From the NCBI GenBank assembly GCA_964593905.1, contig CAZQLE010000009.1:1-37613 (forward strand): 37,613 nt of DNA. Direction: 5' to 3'. Under the pieces are notes generated by a model, which saw only the letters and a program-made list of their open reading frames with translations, made no database searches and was not told the DNA's origin. Numbering within the stretch: the first letter of the stretch is position 1; each line of letters opens with the position of its first letter. This DNA is from CAZQLE01 sp964593905. GTDB taxonomy: Bacteria; Chloroflexota; Anaerolineae; Anaerolineales; Anaerolineaceae. The position numbers and the translations under genes are program-made. Shown here piece by piece: positions 7,455 to 16,091 of the stretch.

Positions 7455-8243
7455 ATGGCGCGAATTTATACACTTGTCAACCAAAAAGGGGGGGTCGGAA
7501 AAACCACCTCAGCCATCAACCTGGCAGCATATCTGGGCTATTATGGTCAACGGGTGCTGCTGGTTGATCTGGACCCCCAGGCCAATGCGACCTCATCTCT
7601 CGGGGTGGATAAACGCACGATAAAATCTGGTTCGTATGAGGTTCTCATCGGCGCCACACCCCTTGGCAATCAAATATTGCATAACCCCCGCTTCAAATTA
7701 TCGCTTCTGCCCGCCTCACCGGCGCTGGCTGGCGCCGAAGTTGAGCTAATTGAAATGGCCTCCCGCGAAACACGGCTAACCCAGGCGCTCGAACCGGTTA
7801 TTAACCGTTATGACTATATTCTCATTGATTGTCCGCCTTCGCTCAGTTTATTGACCATCAATGGCCTGGTCGCCGGAAAAAACGGCGCCATCATCCCGGT
7901 GCAATGCGAATATCTGGCGCTGGAAGGTCTGAGCCAGTTAACCCAGACCATTCAACGCGTGCAAACCGTCTTTCCCGAGGTGCAGGTGCGCGGCGTCATC
8001 TTGACCATGTATGACGGTCGCACCCGTCTGGCGCTCGATGTGGTGGCCGAAGTGCGGCGCTTTTTCCCCGACCGGGTGTTTCAATCCATTATTCCCCGCA
8101 GCATCCGGCTGGCCGAAGCGCCTTCCTACGGTCAGCCCATTTCGGTTTATGCCCCCGATTCCACGGCATCAAAGGCCTATCAGGCACTGGCATACGAGAT
8201 TCTCGAACAAGACGGGATTCACATCCCGATACCCCAAGAATAA
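7455..8243 (+). CDS. parA: Chromosome-partitioning ATPase ParA/Soj
   Basis: 262 residues. The deviant Walker A motif KGGVGKTT (11-18), the A' segment VDLDPQANAT and the Walker B strand DYILIDCPPSLSLLT identify the ParA/MinD-type ATPase that works with ParB on the chromosomal origin region. The length and the short N-terminus without a helix-turn-helix fit the chromosomal (Soj-like) type rather than plasmid ParA with an N-terminal regulator domain. It is followed after 14 bases by parB, the usual order. The start at 7455 is the only one that keeps the Walker A motif near the N-terminus. Confidence 0.95.
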   Translation: MARIYTLVNQKGGVGKTTSAINLAAYLGYYGQRVLLVDLDPQANATSSLGVDKRTIKSGSYEVLIGATPLGNQILHNPRFKLSLLPASPALAGAEVELIEMASRETRLTQALEPVINRYDYILIDCPPSLSLLTINGLVAGKNGAIIPVQCEYLALEGLSQLTQTIQRVQTVFPEVQVRGVILTMYDGRTRLALDVVAEVRRFFPDRVFQSIIPRSIRLAEAPSYGQPISVYAPDSTASKAYQALAYEILEQDGIHIPIPQE

Positions 8244-8257
8244 ACAGCGGAGTTGCA

Positions 8258-9112
8258 ATGAGCCGAAAAGGTGGATTAGGTAAAGGTCTGGACGCACTGC
8301 TTCCTGAGAATATCCCTTCTCAGGTGGGTGGGGCCGCGCTGTTCGTGCCCACCCGCCAGGTAGTGCCTAATCCACGTCAGCCGCGTTTAATCATGCGCGA
8401 CAATGATCTGAATGAACTGGCCGAATCAATCCGCGAACATGGCATCATCCAACCGCTGATCGTCACGCAAGACTTCAACAATGATCAATATATTCTGATC
8501 GCGGGTGAAAGGCGTCTGCGCGCAGCGGCCCTGGCCGGGTTGGATACAGTTCCGGTCATTGTGCGCCATGCCACCGATCAAGAAATGTTGGAAATTGCCC
8601 TGATCGAGAACGTTCAGCGGGCCGACCTTTCGCCATTAGAGACCGCCGAGGCTTTTCGACACCTCGAAGAAGATTTTGGGATGAAGCACGAAGAAATTGC
8701 TGCACGGGTGGGCAAAAGCCGCACGGCTGTCACCAACACACTGCGCCTGCTCAAACTACCCGAATCGGTACAAAGCGCGCTCAATGCGGGCCTGGTCACC
8801 GAGGGGCACGCCCGCACCCTGCTGGCGCTGAACTCGCCACAAGCGCAGGCATCGGCGCTGCAAACCATTCTCAAGCTGGATCTAACCGTCCGGCAGACCG
8901 AAGAACTGGTTCGCAAGCTAAATGGCAGCAAACCCGCCGCGCACATCGGCAAAGAGCCTCCGGCAGAGATTCGTGACCTGGAAGACCGTCTGATGCAATC
9001 CACCGGCACACGTGTTTCGCTGCGGCACGGAAAAAAGGGCGGCACCATTACTTTCCATTACTATTCAGAAGAAGAGCTGGATGCCTTAGTCCAGCGCATC
9101 ACCCGGGAGTAA
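8258..9112 (+). CDS. parB: Chromosome-partitioning protein ParB/Spo0J
   Basis: 284 residues. It opens with the KGGLGKGLDALLP segment typical of chromosomal ParB, which stimulates ParA. The ParB nuclease-fold/CTPase domain follows, with VPNPRQPR, the E-L-AxSIREHGIIQPL stretch and GERRLRAA, and then the helix-turn-helix DNA-binding region (EEIAARVGKSRTAVTNTLRLL). The C-terminus (about 235-284) is the dimerisation region. A GGAG lies nine bases before the ATG. No full consensus parS palindrome was found in this window, so its binding sites are elsewhere. Confidence 0.95.
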   Translation: MSRKGGLGKGLDALLPENIPSQVGGAALFVPTRQVVPNPRQPRLIMRDNDLNELAESIREHGIIQPLIVTQDFNNDQYILIAGERRLRAAALAGLDTVPVIVRHATDQEMLEIALIENVQRADLSPLETAEAFRHLEEDFGMKHEEIAARVGKSRTAVTNTLRLLKLPESVQSALNAGLVTEGHARTLLALNSPQAQASALQTILKLDLTVRQTEELVRKLNGSKPAAHIGKEPPAEIRDLEDRLMQSTGTRVSLRHGKKGGTITFHYYSEEELDALVQRITRE

Positions 9113-9119
9113 TCAACCA

Positions 9120-10700
9120 ATGCGCATCCTGACCCATGCCAAAATTTATACGATGGATATCCATCAACCCACTGCTGAAGCAATGGCTATTGATGGAGAT
9201 CATATTTTCGCCGTTGGCACCACAGAAGAAATCAATCATCTGGTCGGTCCCGGTGTACCCGTTGAAGATCTCGGCGGGGCGGTCATCTTACCCGGTCTGA
9301 CAGACAGTCACCTGCATCTTGAAAATTATGCCCTCGCGCTTTCGATGGTCGATTGTGAGACCCCCACCAAAGAAGAGCTGCTGCGCAGAGTTGCCGAACG
9401 CGCCGCCATCACCCCGCCGGGTGAGTGGATCCGCGGACACGGTTGGAACCAGCATGTATGGGAAGGTGGTTTTGGCAGCAAAGAAGAGCTCGACCGGGCA
9501 GCGCCCAACCATCCCGTTTTTCTCACCCAGAAGTCGCTCCATGCGGCATGGGCCAATACGGCCGCACTGAACGCGGCCAATGTGCATGAAAACACCCCCG
9601 ACCCCCTCAACGGCGTAATTGAGCGGCGTTCCGATGGTTCCTTAACCGGGATTCTATTTGAAGAAGCTTATGTCATGGTCGAAAAAACCATTCCCGAAGA
9701 CAGTCTAACCCGGCTCGCTGAAAACCTGGATCATGCACAAAGTGCATTATGGAAACTGGGCATAACCGGTGTGCACGACTTTGACCGGCGGCGCTGTTTT
9801 GCTGCCCTGCAAATGCTGCATAGCGCCCAAAAACTACAATTGCGGGTGCTAAAGAGCATCCCCCGCGAAAACATCCCCCATGCTGCCGCCCTGGGCTTGC
9901 GCACCGGGTTTGGAGACGATATGCTGCGCATCGGCGCGGTTAAGATGTTTGCCGATGGTGCGCTTGGGCCAAAATCGGCCGCCATGTTCCAACCCTATCA
10001 GGGCGGCGACCAGAACGGCATGCTTTTTATGGACGAAGAAGAGCTGTTTGAAAACTTCCAGTCTGCCGCCAGCAACGGCTTTAGCATCGCCATTCACGCC
10101 ATCGGCGACCGGGCCATTCACCATGTGTTGAACGCCTACGGGCAATTGCGAGATTATGAAACCAACCACCAACTGCCCCACCTGCGCCACCGCATTGAAC
10201 ATGTTCAGCACCTGCACCGCGAAGATATTCCCCGCCTGGCACGATATCAGTTGACCGCCTCTGTGCAGCCCATTCACGCCACGTCAGATATGTTCACAGT
10301 GGATCGTTACCTGGGTGATCTGGGACAATACGCTTATGCTTTCCGTTCGTTGTTAAATGCCAGCACCGCTTATTGCTTTGGCTCCGATGCGCCGGTTGAA
10401 CAACCCAATCCTTTCTTTGGCATTCACGCAGCGGTCACCCGCCAACGCCCCGGCGGAGACCCCGATCCAAACGGCTGGTACCCACAGCAGCGCTTATCGC
10501 TGCAAGAAGCACTGGCCGGTTATACGGTTGGAGCAGCATATGCCGCCGGCAATGAAGACCGCGCCGGGAAAATCAAAAAAGGCTATCTGGCCGACCTCAT
10601 CGTTTTAGATCAAGATCCGCATAAAATTTTGCCGGAACAGCTCCATGCCCTGCTCCCTTCGGCGACAATGGTCGCCGGGAACTGGGTGTGGCATTCTTGA
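9120..10700 (+). CDS. YtcJ-like metal-dependent amidohydrolase
   Basis: 526 residues, amidohydrolase superfamily (Amidohydro_3 type). The N-terminal beta-sandwich half is followed by the metal-binding motif DSHLHLENY (H64, H66). Further landmarks are KMFADGALGPKSA, AIHAIGDRAIH, RIEHVQH and the GSDAPVEQPNPFFGIH segment near the end, then the returning sandwich strand with AGKIKKGYLADLIVLDQDP. Enzymes of this branch hydrolyse N-acyl or carbamoyl-type bonds on small molecules; the substrate is unknown. It starts seven bases after parB and its TGA overlaps the first histidine kinase start by one base, so it is probably cotranscribed with both. Confidence 0.9.
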   Translation: MRILTHAKIYTMDIHQPTAEAMAIDGDHIFAVGTTEEINHLVGPGVPVEDLGGAVILPGLTDSHLHLENYALALSMVDCETPTKEELLRRVAERAAITPPGEWIRGHGWNQHVWEGGFGSKEELDRAAPNHPVFLTQKSLHAAWANTAALNAANVHENTPDPLNGVIERRSDGSLTGILFEEAYVMVEKTIPEDSLTRLAENLDHAQSALWKLGITGVHDFDRRRCFAALQMLHSAQKLQLRVLKSIPRENIPHAAALGLRTGFGDDMLRIGAVKMFADGALGPKSAAMFQPYQGGDQNGMLFMDEEELFENFQSAASNGFSIAIHAIGDRAIHHVLNAYGQLRDYETNHQLPHLRHRIEHVQHLHREDIPRLARYQLTASVQPIHATSDMFTVDRYLGDLGQYAYAFRSLLNASTAYCFGSDAPVEQPNPFFGIHAAVTRQRPGGDPDPNGWYPQQRLSLQEALAGYTVGAAYAAGNEDRAGKIKKGYLADLIVLDQDPHKILPEQLHALLPSATMVAGNWVWHS

Positions 10701-11752
10701 TGCAACCTATGAGTGATACGACTTACCTGACCCCCGAGGTACTGGTTCCACGCATTGGAGATGCGCTGGTGGAAAGAGGTTTGCTTTCTCCTGAAGACCT
10801 CACGCGAGCGTTGGAGATTCAAAACAAGCTTCGAGAATCTGGACAAAAACCACCCCTGCTGGGTCAGATTCTGATTCAAGAAAATTTGATCGACCGGGCC
10901 AGTCTCGATTATGTGGTCACCGATCAGGTAATTAAACTGAAAACAGCGCTGCAAGACGCCAATGCACAGTTAGAGCTGCGTGTTCAGCAGCGCACCGCCG
11001 AGCTCGAAAACGCACTGCGTCAGCTTTCAGAATTGAGTGAGCTAAAAGCGAATTTTGTCGCCAATATTTCACATGAGCTGCGCACTCCGTTAACCCACCT
11101 CAAGGGCTATCTGGAATTGTTCATCGCCGGAGATATGGGTGAATTGCAAAACGAGCAGATGCGGGTGATGACCACCATGCTCCGCTCAACCGAACGATTG
11201 GAGCGTTTAATCGAGGATTTGATCAATTTTTCAAGCACGGAAAGTGGTCAAATTACCCTGCGCCGTAAAAAGGTGGATGTATCCCCTATCTGTCGTGAGG
11301 TTATCCGCCGTTCCATTGAAAAGGCCTCCCGGCAGGGTGTCAGGCTCGATCTGGAGTGTCTGACCAGAATGCCGCCCATTGTGGTCGACGAAGAGAAAAT
11401 CTTATGGGTGCTGATGCATTTGATCGACAACAGTGTCAAGTTCACCCCCACCGGAGGCAAGGTAACCCTGCGCGCTTTTCGCGAAGATAATTTTCTTCAC
11501 TTTGAAGTTGAAGATACCGGAATTGGTATTGCAGAAGACCAGTTGGCAAAAATCTTTGATCCTTTTTATCAAGTCGATGGCAGTTCCACACGCAAATATG
11601 GCGGGACCGGTCTGGGTCTTGCCCTCGCAGCCAAAATCATCAAAGCACATGGTTCCGTCATCCAGGTACAATCTGAGCTAGCACAGGGCAGTAAATTCTA
11701 TTTCATACTGCCTATTGAGCAGAAGAACGAGCCCACAGAAATGGTTTCATGA
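10700..11752 (+). CDS. Histidine kinase with MshEN-like N-terminal domain
   Basis: 350 residues. Residues 18-41 and 53-76 form two 24-residue repeats matching the MshEN cyclic-di-GMP-binding pattern (R/L-x-G, then L/V/I pairs, L-xxx-L-xx-Q); the first is almost exact, the second has lost the leading R and the central G. A coiled coil (about 77-118) leads into the HisKA domain with SHELRTPL and phosphoacceptor H125. The HATPase_c domain follows, with HLIDNSVKFTPTGG, DTGIGI and GGTGLGLAL. There is no transmembrane helix, so it is cytoplasmic. ATG 10700 overlaps the previous TGA; in-frame starts at 10688 (GTG) and 10709 are alternatives. It is the first of two kinases before one response regulator. 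Confidence 0.9.
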   Translation: MQPMSDTTYLTPEVLVPRIGDALVERGLLSPEDLTRALEIQNKLRESGQKPPLLGQILIQENLIDRASLDYVVTDQVIKLKTALQDANAQLELRVQQRTAELENALRQLSELSELKANFVANISHELRTPLTHLKGYLELFIAGDMGELQNEQMRVMTTMLRSTERLERLIEDLINFSSTESGQITLRRKKVDVSPICREVIRRSIEKASRQGVRLDLECLTRMPPIVVDEEKILWVLMHLIDNSVKFTPTGGKVTLRAFREDNFLHFEVEDTGIGIAEDQLAKIFDPFYQVDGSSTRKYGGTGLGLALAAKIIKAHGSVIQVQSELAQGSKFYFILPIEQKNEPTEMVS

Positions 11753-11778
11753 AAAGGGTGTGAGAGACGAGGGGATTC

Positions 11779-13002
11779 ATGTGTGCTTTACCAACATCAA
11801 TGCCAGAGGTGCAAACCGGTCATTTATATCAAATCAGTCGGTTGGTCGTTCAGGCTGCAGAGTGGAAACCAGCGCTGGATGAAATTGTTCAGTTAATGCG
11901 CGAGATTCTGATTTTCGACAATCTGGTGGTGTACTTTTCTCACGCACAAAATTCCAGCCTGGATGTGATGTATGCCAAAGCACTGGGCCGGGGACGCGGT
12001 CGAGAAGCCGATATCTCCTGGGGTGAAGCGCTGGCACTGCGCATTAATGAGCAGCCACGCATCATTCTTGAAGAGCCCGAAGAAAAACCAGGTGAAAATC
12101 GATTGCAGCGGCCTTACCTGCTTGGTGTTCCCCTGTGCATCAGCGATCACCACCTCGGGGCGATGATCTTAATTCGCTTCGGCGGACCGCCCTTCTTGCA
12201 GGAAGATGTTGATCTTTCTGAATTCATTGGCAATCAAATCGGGCTGCTGGTCGAACGGCAAATGATCCAACAAATCAATGCCAATCTTGAATCACGCCGG
12301 CAGCAGATGCAGCTTCAAGATGATTTTGTCTCAAACATATCGCATGAATTGCGCAGCCCGCTCGGGTTCATCAAAGGCTATACCACCACCCTGTTAAGAT
12401 CAGATACCACCTGGGACCCCAAGACCCAGTATGAATTTCTTCAAATCATCGATCAAGAAACAGACCATTTACAAGAATTGATCTCAAACCTGCTCGATTC
12501 CTCGCGCCTTCAGTCCAATCAACTGGTCATGCGTTTTCAACCGGTGCGGTTGGAATCGCTGCTCAACGATGTGCTGGCCCAGGCGCGGCTTCACCATCCG
12601 GGTCTCGAAATCGAATTGATCCAGAAAACCCGCAATCTGGTCCCAATTTATGCCGATCCGCGCCGGTTGGCCCAGGTGTTTGAAAATTTGATCAGCAATG
12701 CGGTCAAATATGCTCCCGGAAGCAAAATAATCATGAAGGTCGAACAAGATTCCGAAGGAGCGCTGATTTCAGTTAAGGATGAGGGACCGGGGATTCCGGC
12801 CCACTATCACAATTCCATTTTTGACCGGTTTTTCCGGGTTCCCGAGTCATCACAGGCGCATGGCTCCGGGCTGGGATTGTACATTTGCAAACAGATTGTA
12901 GAGGCTCATTCCGGTAAAATTAATGTAGACTCTGAACCGGGCATTGGTACAAAATTCTACATCTTTTTACCCTACCAACAACCGGACCTTCCGGTAGAAT
13001 AA
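11779..13002 (+). CDS. GAF-domain histidine kinase
   Basis: 408 codons including the stop. A GAF-type sensor domain (about 14-165) is followed by HisKA with SHELRSPLGFIKGY and phosphoacceptor H189. The HATPase_c domain follows, with the N box NLISNAVKYAPGS, the G1 box DEGPGIP and the G2 box GSGLGLYICKQ. No transmembrane segment is seen, so the signal is probably an internal small molecule or redox or light cue sensed by the GAF domain; no chromophore cysteine can be assigned with confidence. GAGGGG ends four bases before the ATG. It lies 26 bases after the first kinase and 16 bases before the response regulator, whose partner it probably is. Confidence 0.92.
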   Translation: MCALPTSMPEVQTGHLYQISRLVVQAAEWKPALDEIVQLMREILIFDNLVVYFSHAQNSSLDVMYAKALGRGRGREADISWGEALALRINEQPRIILEEPEEKPGENRLQRPYLLGVPLCISDHHLGAMILIRFGGPPFLQEDVDLSEFIGNQIGLLVERQMIQQINANLESRRQQMQLQDDFVSNISHELRSPLGFIKGYTTTLLRSDTTWDPKTQYEFLQIIDQETDHLQELISNLLDSSRLQSNQLVMRFQPVRLESLLNDVLAQARLHHPGLEIELIQKTRNLVPIYADPRRLAQVFENLISNAVKYAPGSKIIMKVEQDSEGALISVKDEGPGIPAHYHNSIFDRFFRVPESSQAHGSGLGLYICKQIVEAHSGKINVDSEPGIGTKFYIFLPYQQPDLPVE

Positions 13003-13018
13003 ATGAAGGAGATGCCCC

Positions 13019-13711
13019 ATGACTTTAATCCTGGTTGTTGATGATGAAGCTTTATACCAACATCTGCTGAAGGTAAACCTTGAAAAAGAAGGGTATGAGG
13101 TGATGACCGCCAGCAATGGCGAAGATGCGTTGGAAGTAATTTCAGGCCGGCAACCCGACCTGGCGATCCTCGATATCTCCATGCCAAAATTGGACGGTAT
13201 TCAGACCTGTGAACGAATTCGCCAGTTTTCAAATTTACCCATCATTTTCCTCACCGCCCGCGGCGAAGAGCAAGACCGCGTGCGGGGTTTAAATGTGGGT
13301 GCAGATGATTACGTAGTAAAGCCCTTTTCAGCAACCGAATTGGTCGCCAGAGTTCGGGCAGTGCTGCGCCGCGCACATACCGTCGATCAGGTTACCCAGA
13401 CCCGTTACTTTACCCACGGAAACTTAAAAATCGATTTTGCCCGCGCCGAAGTATGGAAAGACAACAAACCGGTTTTTCTATCGGCTACAGAATATCGTCT
13501 GTTGATTCAATTTGCACATCATGTTGGTCAGGTGTTAACCGCCGAAGACCTGCTGGTGGCTATTTGGGGGCCCCAGTATCGGGAAGACAAAGAAATTTTA
13601 TGGGTCAGCATCGCCCGCCTGCGCCAGAAATTGGAAGACAACCCGCATTCACCCCAACACATTGTTACCCGTGCCGGACTGGGTTATTTAATGCCGCCGG
13701 TGGAAAAGTAA
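13019..13711 (+). CDS. OmpR/PhoB-family response regulator
   Basis: 230 residues. The receiver domain (1-120) has the acidic pair D8/D9, phosphoacceptor D52 in AILDISMP, the switch residue T79 in FLTARG and K101 in VKPFS. The C-terminal winged-helix DNA-binding domain (about 128-230) includes the LSATEYRLL segment and ends in VTRAGLGYLM. A strong AAGGAG precedes the ATG. With two kinases directly upstream it is the only response regulator in the window, so both kinases may converge on it. The target genes are unknown; the following small gene and cpaF, 43 bases downstream, are candidates by position. Confidence 0.95.
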   Translation: MTLILVVDDEALYQHLLKVNLEKEGYEVMTASNGEDALEVISGRQPDLAILDISMPKLDGIQTCERIRQFSNLPIIFLTARGEEQDRVRGLNVGADDYVVKPFSATELVARVRAVLRRAHTVDQVTQTRYFTHGNLKIDFARAEVWKDNKPVFLSATEYRLLIQFAHHVGQVLTAEDLLVAIWGPQYREDKEILWVSIARLRQKLEDNPHSPQHIVTRAGLGYLMPPVEK

Positions 13712-13754
13712 CCTGTTTTAACTTTGTAATTCGATTTAATCTGGGAGATCGGCC

Positions 13755-14060
13755 ATGTTTTCATCATTAGAAGACCGCGGAAAAATTTTTACCCGTGTCG
13801 TTTCCAAGGCCCCGGTAGAAGTGTTGATCCTCACGAATGTCGGTTCGTTATCCATTAAAGGAAATTTTCATGTGCGCGCCGGTGAGCGAATTTTGGACCA
13901 GCTCAATGAGGTGGGGGCGTTTGTACCCATCACCGAGGCCGAAATTCAATATGGCGATGGCAGACCCACACAGTACAGCGCGTTTATCATGCTGAACCGC
14001 GATCAAATCACCATGATGATCCCTACCGAAGATTTGAAAAATTCAGAGCAAACAACATGA
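13755..14060 (+). CDS. Uncharacterised 101-residue protein coupled to cpaF
   Basis: 101 residues, no signal peptide and no transmembrane helix; I do not assign a family. The sequence is predicted mostly beta (VEVLILTNVGSLSIKGNFHV, then FVPITEAEIQY and FIMLNRDQITMMIP), consistent with a small barrel or PilZ/SH3-size fold. Its TGA overlaps the cpaF ATG in an ATGA arrangement, which implies translational coupling and a functional tie with that ATPase. The start is preceded by GGGAG at 13743-13747. It is real rather than a shadow: no competing frame is open, and it has both a ribosome-binding site and coupling. Confidence 0.75.
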   Translation: MFSSLEDRGKIFTRVVSKAPVEVLILTNVGSLSIKGNFHVRAGERILDQLNEVGAFVPITEAEIQYGDGRPTQYSAFIMLNRDQITMMIPTEDLKNSEQTT

Positions 14061-15370
14061 ATAACCCAGGTAATGCTGCTCGCGCCCCAGAGGTAGCAAA
14101 ACTAAAGGCATACCTCATCAATATGGTCTCCCGAGAAATGGAGGCCAACCCTCCCGCTCCGGCCGAACGAAGACAGGTTCTGATCCAACTGCTCCAACAA
14201 AGTTATCAGAACACGCGCCTGCAACTGCCCAATACCCTGCGAGACCAGCTCTTTCACGAGATCGTAGACGAACTGCTCGGCTTTGGGCCGCTTCAGCCGC
14301 TTCTCGATGACCCTGAAATTACCGAAGTCATGGTCAACGGCCCCAACAAGGTGTATGTCGAAAAGAAAGGGCGTCTGACCAAAACCAGTATCCGCTTTGA
14401 AAATGATCAGGCGGTACTCAGGGTGATTGACCGCATCATTTTGCCGCTTGGGCGCCGCATCGATAGCGACAGCCCCACGGTGGATGCACGTTTACCAGAT
14501 GGTTCGCGCGTCAATGCGGTCATTCCCCCCGTCTCAATTGATGGCCCCAGCATCACCATCCGTAAATTTGGCAAAGGGAAGCTGAGTATTGAGCAATTGA
14601 TCCAATACGGCAGCATTACCGGCCAGATGGCAGAATTCTTGCGGGCCTGCGTCGTATCGCGTTTAAACGTGGTGATATCGGGTGGAACAGGGTCGGGGAA
14701 AACCACCCTGTTGAATGTGCTGTCAAGTTATATACCCGATGACGAACGCATTGTCACCATTGAAGATGCCGCAGAGCTCCAATTGCAACAGGATCATGTC
14801 TTGCGCATGGAGACCAAACCGCCCAATTCGGATGGCCGAAATATGGTGACCATTCGCGACCTGGTGCGCAATTCGCTGCGTATGCGCCCTGATCGAATCG
14901 TGGTCGGTGAATGCCGCGGCGGTGAGGCGCTGGATATGCTTCAGGCAATGAACACCGGGCATGATGGCTCTCTGACCACGCTGCATGCCAACACACCGCG
15001 TGACGCCATTTCGCGCATGGAAACCATGTGTCTCATGGCCGGCATGGATATGCCGCTTAAGGTAATTCGCGAACAAATTGCCTCAGCTGTCGATTTAATT
15101 GTGCAGCAGTCGCGCCTGCGTGATGGCAGCCGCAAGGTTACCGCAATCACCGAAGTGGCCGGTATGGAAGGCGACACCGTGGTGATGACCGATATCTTCC
15201 GCTTTGAGCAAACAGGCGTAGATAAATCGGGCAAAGTTCTGGGTGAGCTGCGCCCCACCGGAATTCGCCCGTTGTTCTCACAAAAACTGGATGCAGCCGG
15301 TTTCCACCTTGGCCCCGAGGTCTTCGGCGCCAATCTATCAGAAATGCTGGGCGGAAACCGCCGCAGATGA
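14057..15370 (+). CDS. cpaF: CpaF/TadA-type secretion and pilus ATPase
   Basis: 437 residues, type II/IV secretion hexameric ATPase of the CpaF branch. The N-terminal domain contains DELLGFGPLQPLLDDP and the strand EVMVNGPNKVYVE. The Walker A motif GGTGSGKTT is at 209-217. The Asp box IEDAAELQL, the Walker B region MRPDRIVVGECRGGEALDML and the His box TTLHANTPRDA follow. Such ATPases drive Tad pili or related export. No tadB/tadC membrane partners, prepilin or secretin are next to it, so it is an orphan here; partner genes must be elsewhere, or it serves another complex. It is translationally coupled to the small upstream gene. Confidence 0.93.
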   Translation: MNNPGNAARAPEVAKLKAYLINMVSREMEANPPAPAERRQVLIQLLQQSYQNTRLQLPNTLRDQLFHEIVDELLGFGPLQPLLDDPEITEVMVNGPNKVYVEKKGRLTKTSIRFENDQAVLRVIDRIILPLGRRIDSDSPTVDARLPDGSRVNAVIPPVSIDGPSITIRKFGKGKLSIEQLIQYGSITGQMAEFLRACVVSRLNVVISGGTGSGKTTLLNVLSSYIPDDERIVTIEDAAELQLQQDHVLRMETKPPNSDGRNMVTIRDLVRNSLRMRPDRIVVGECRGGEALDMLQAMNTGHDGSLTTLHANTPRDAISRMETMCLMAGMDMPLKVIREQIASAVDLIVQQSRLRDGSRKVTAITEVAGMEGDTVVMTDIFRFEQTGVDKSGKVLGELRPTGIRPLFSQKLDAAGFHLGPEVFGANLSEMLGGNRRR

Positions 15371-15373
15371 AAA

Positions 15374-15382
15374 TGCTATAAT
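15374..15382 (+). promoter_or_regulatory. Extended -10 promoter element
   Basis: TGCTATAAT begins four bases after the cpaF stop codon and 30 bases before the AGGTGG site of the next gene. It suggests that the double-HTH gene is transcribed on its own even though it follows cpaF closely. No good -35 box is seen, as expected for extended -10 promoters. Confidence 0.5.
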
Positions 15383-15412
15383 GAATCCATTCTTGCAATA
15401 CAGGTGGTGTGG

Positions 15413-16081
15413 ATGAACAAATATCAAGCCATAATCAATATTCGAACCAGAAAAATCGGTCTTCTGCTGCTGGATGTGCGCACAGCGGCGCACCGTTCAG
15501 CAGAGGCATGTGCAGCGCTGTTAAATCTCTCTCTGGATCAATATTTGGCCTATGAAAAAGGGCGCACCGCCCCCTCTTTGCCAGAACTCGAGGCTTTGGC
15601 CGTCTTTCTGGGTGTTTCACTAAAGCATTTCTGGGGCAGTCAGGCCGTCTCTGCCGCTCCGTCTGAGGCGATAAAGCCGGTAGACCCGCGATTAATCCAG
15701 ATCCGCACCCGCATCCTGGGTGCAAAGATACGCCAGGAGCGTTCGGCGAAAGAAATCAGCCTCGAAGTGTTCTCTGAAATCACAGGGCTGCCCGCCGAAA
15801 CACTGGAAATGTTTGAACTGGGAAGGACCCGCTTGACCACCCCCCAGTTGGAAGCCTGTTGCGCTGCCCTGGGGTTACAGATCGAAACGCTGTTCGAGCC
15901 CTCCCGCGTCCAAATTCAACAGGAAAACATTGTGCAATTTAAAGATTTGCCCGAAGAGCTTCAAAATTTCGTCAGCAAACCAATCAACCGCCCCTATCTC
16001 GAACTTGCCGTTCGGCTGTCTGAGATGTCGGTTGATAAACTTCGCCTGATCGCTGAAGGTTTACTGGAAATCACTTATTGA
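15413..16081 (+). CDS. Double XRE-type helix-turn-helix regulator
   Basis: 222 residues. Two Cro/C1-type helix-turn-helix domains occur in tandem, about 10-70 (with LNLSLDQYLAYEKGRTAPSL) and about 88-150 (with ITGLPAETLEMFELGRTRLT). A helical C-terminal tail of about 60 residues follows. Two DNA-binding units in one chain suggest binding to a direct or inverted repeat as a compact dimer equivalent. ATG 15413 is preferred over the upstream GTG at 15404 because AGGTGG lies five bases before it. It has its own promoter after cpaF, and a TPR gene follows after ten bases. Targets are unknown. Confidence 0.8.
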   Translation: MNKYQAIINIRTRKIGLLLLDVRTAAHRSAEACAALLNLSLDQYLAYEKGRTAPSLPELEALAVFLGVSLKHFWGSQAVSAAPSEAIKPVDPRLIQIRTRILGAKIRQERSAKEISLEVFSEITGLPAETLEMFELGRTRLTTPQLEACCAALGLQIETLFEPSRVQIQQENIVQFKDLPEELQNFVSKPINRPYLELAVRLSEMSVDKLRLIAEGLLEITY

Positions 16082-16091
16082 TGAGGTACGC

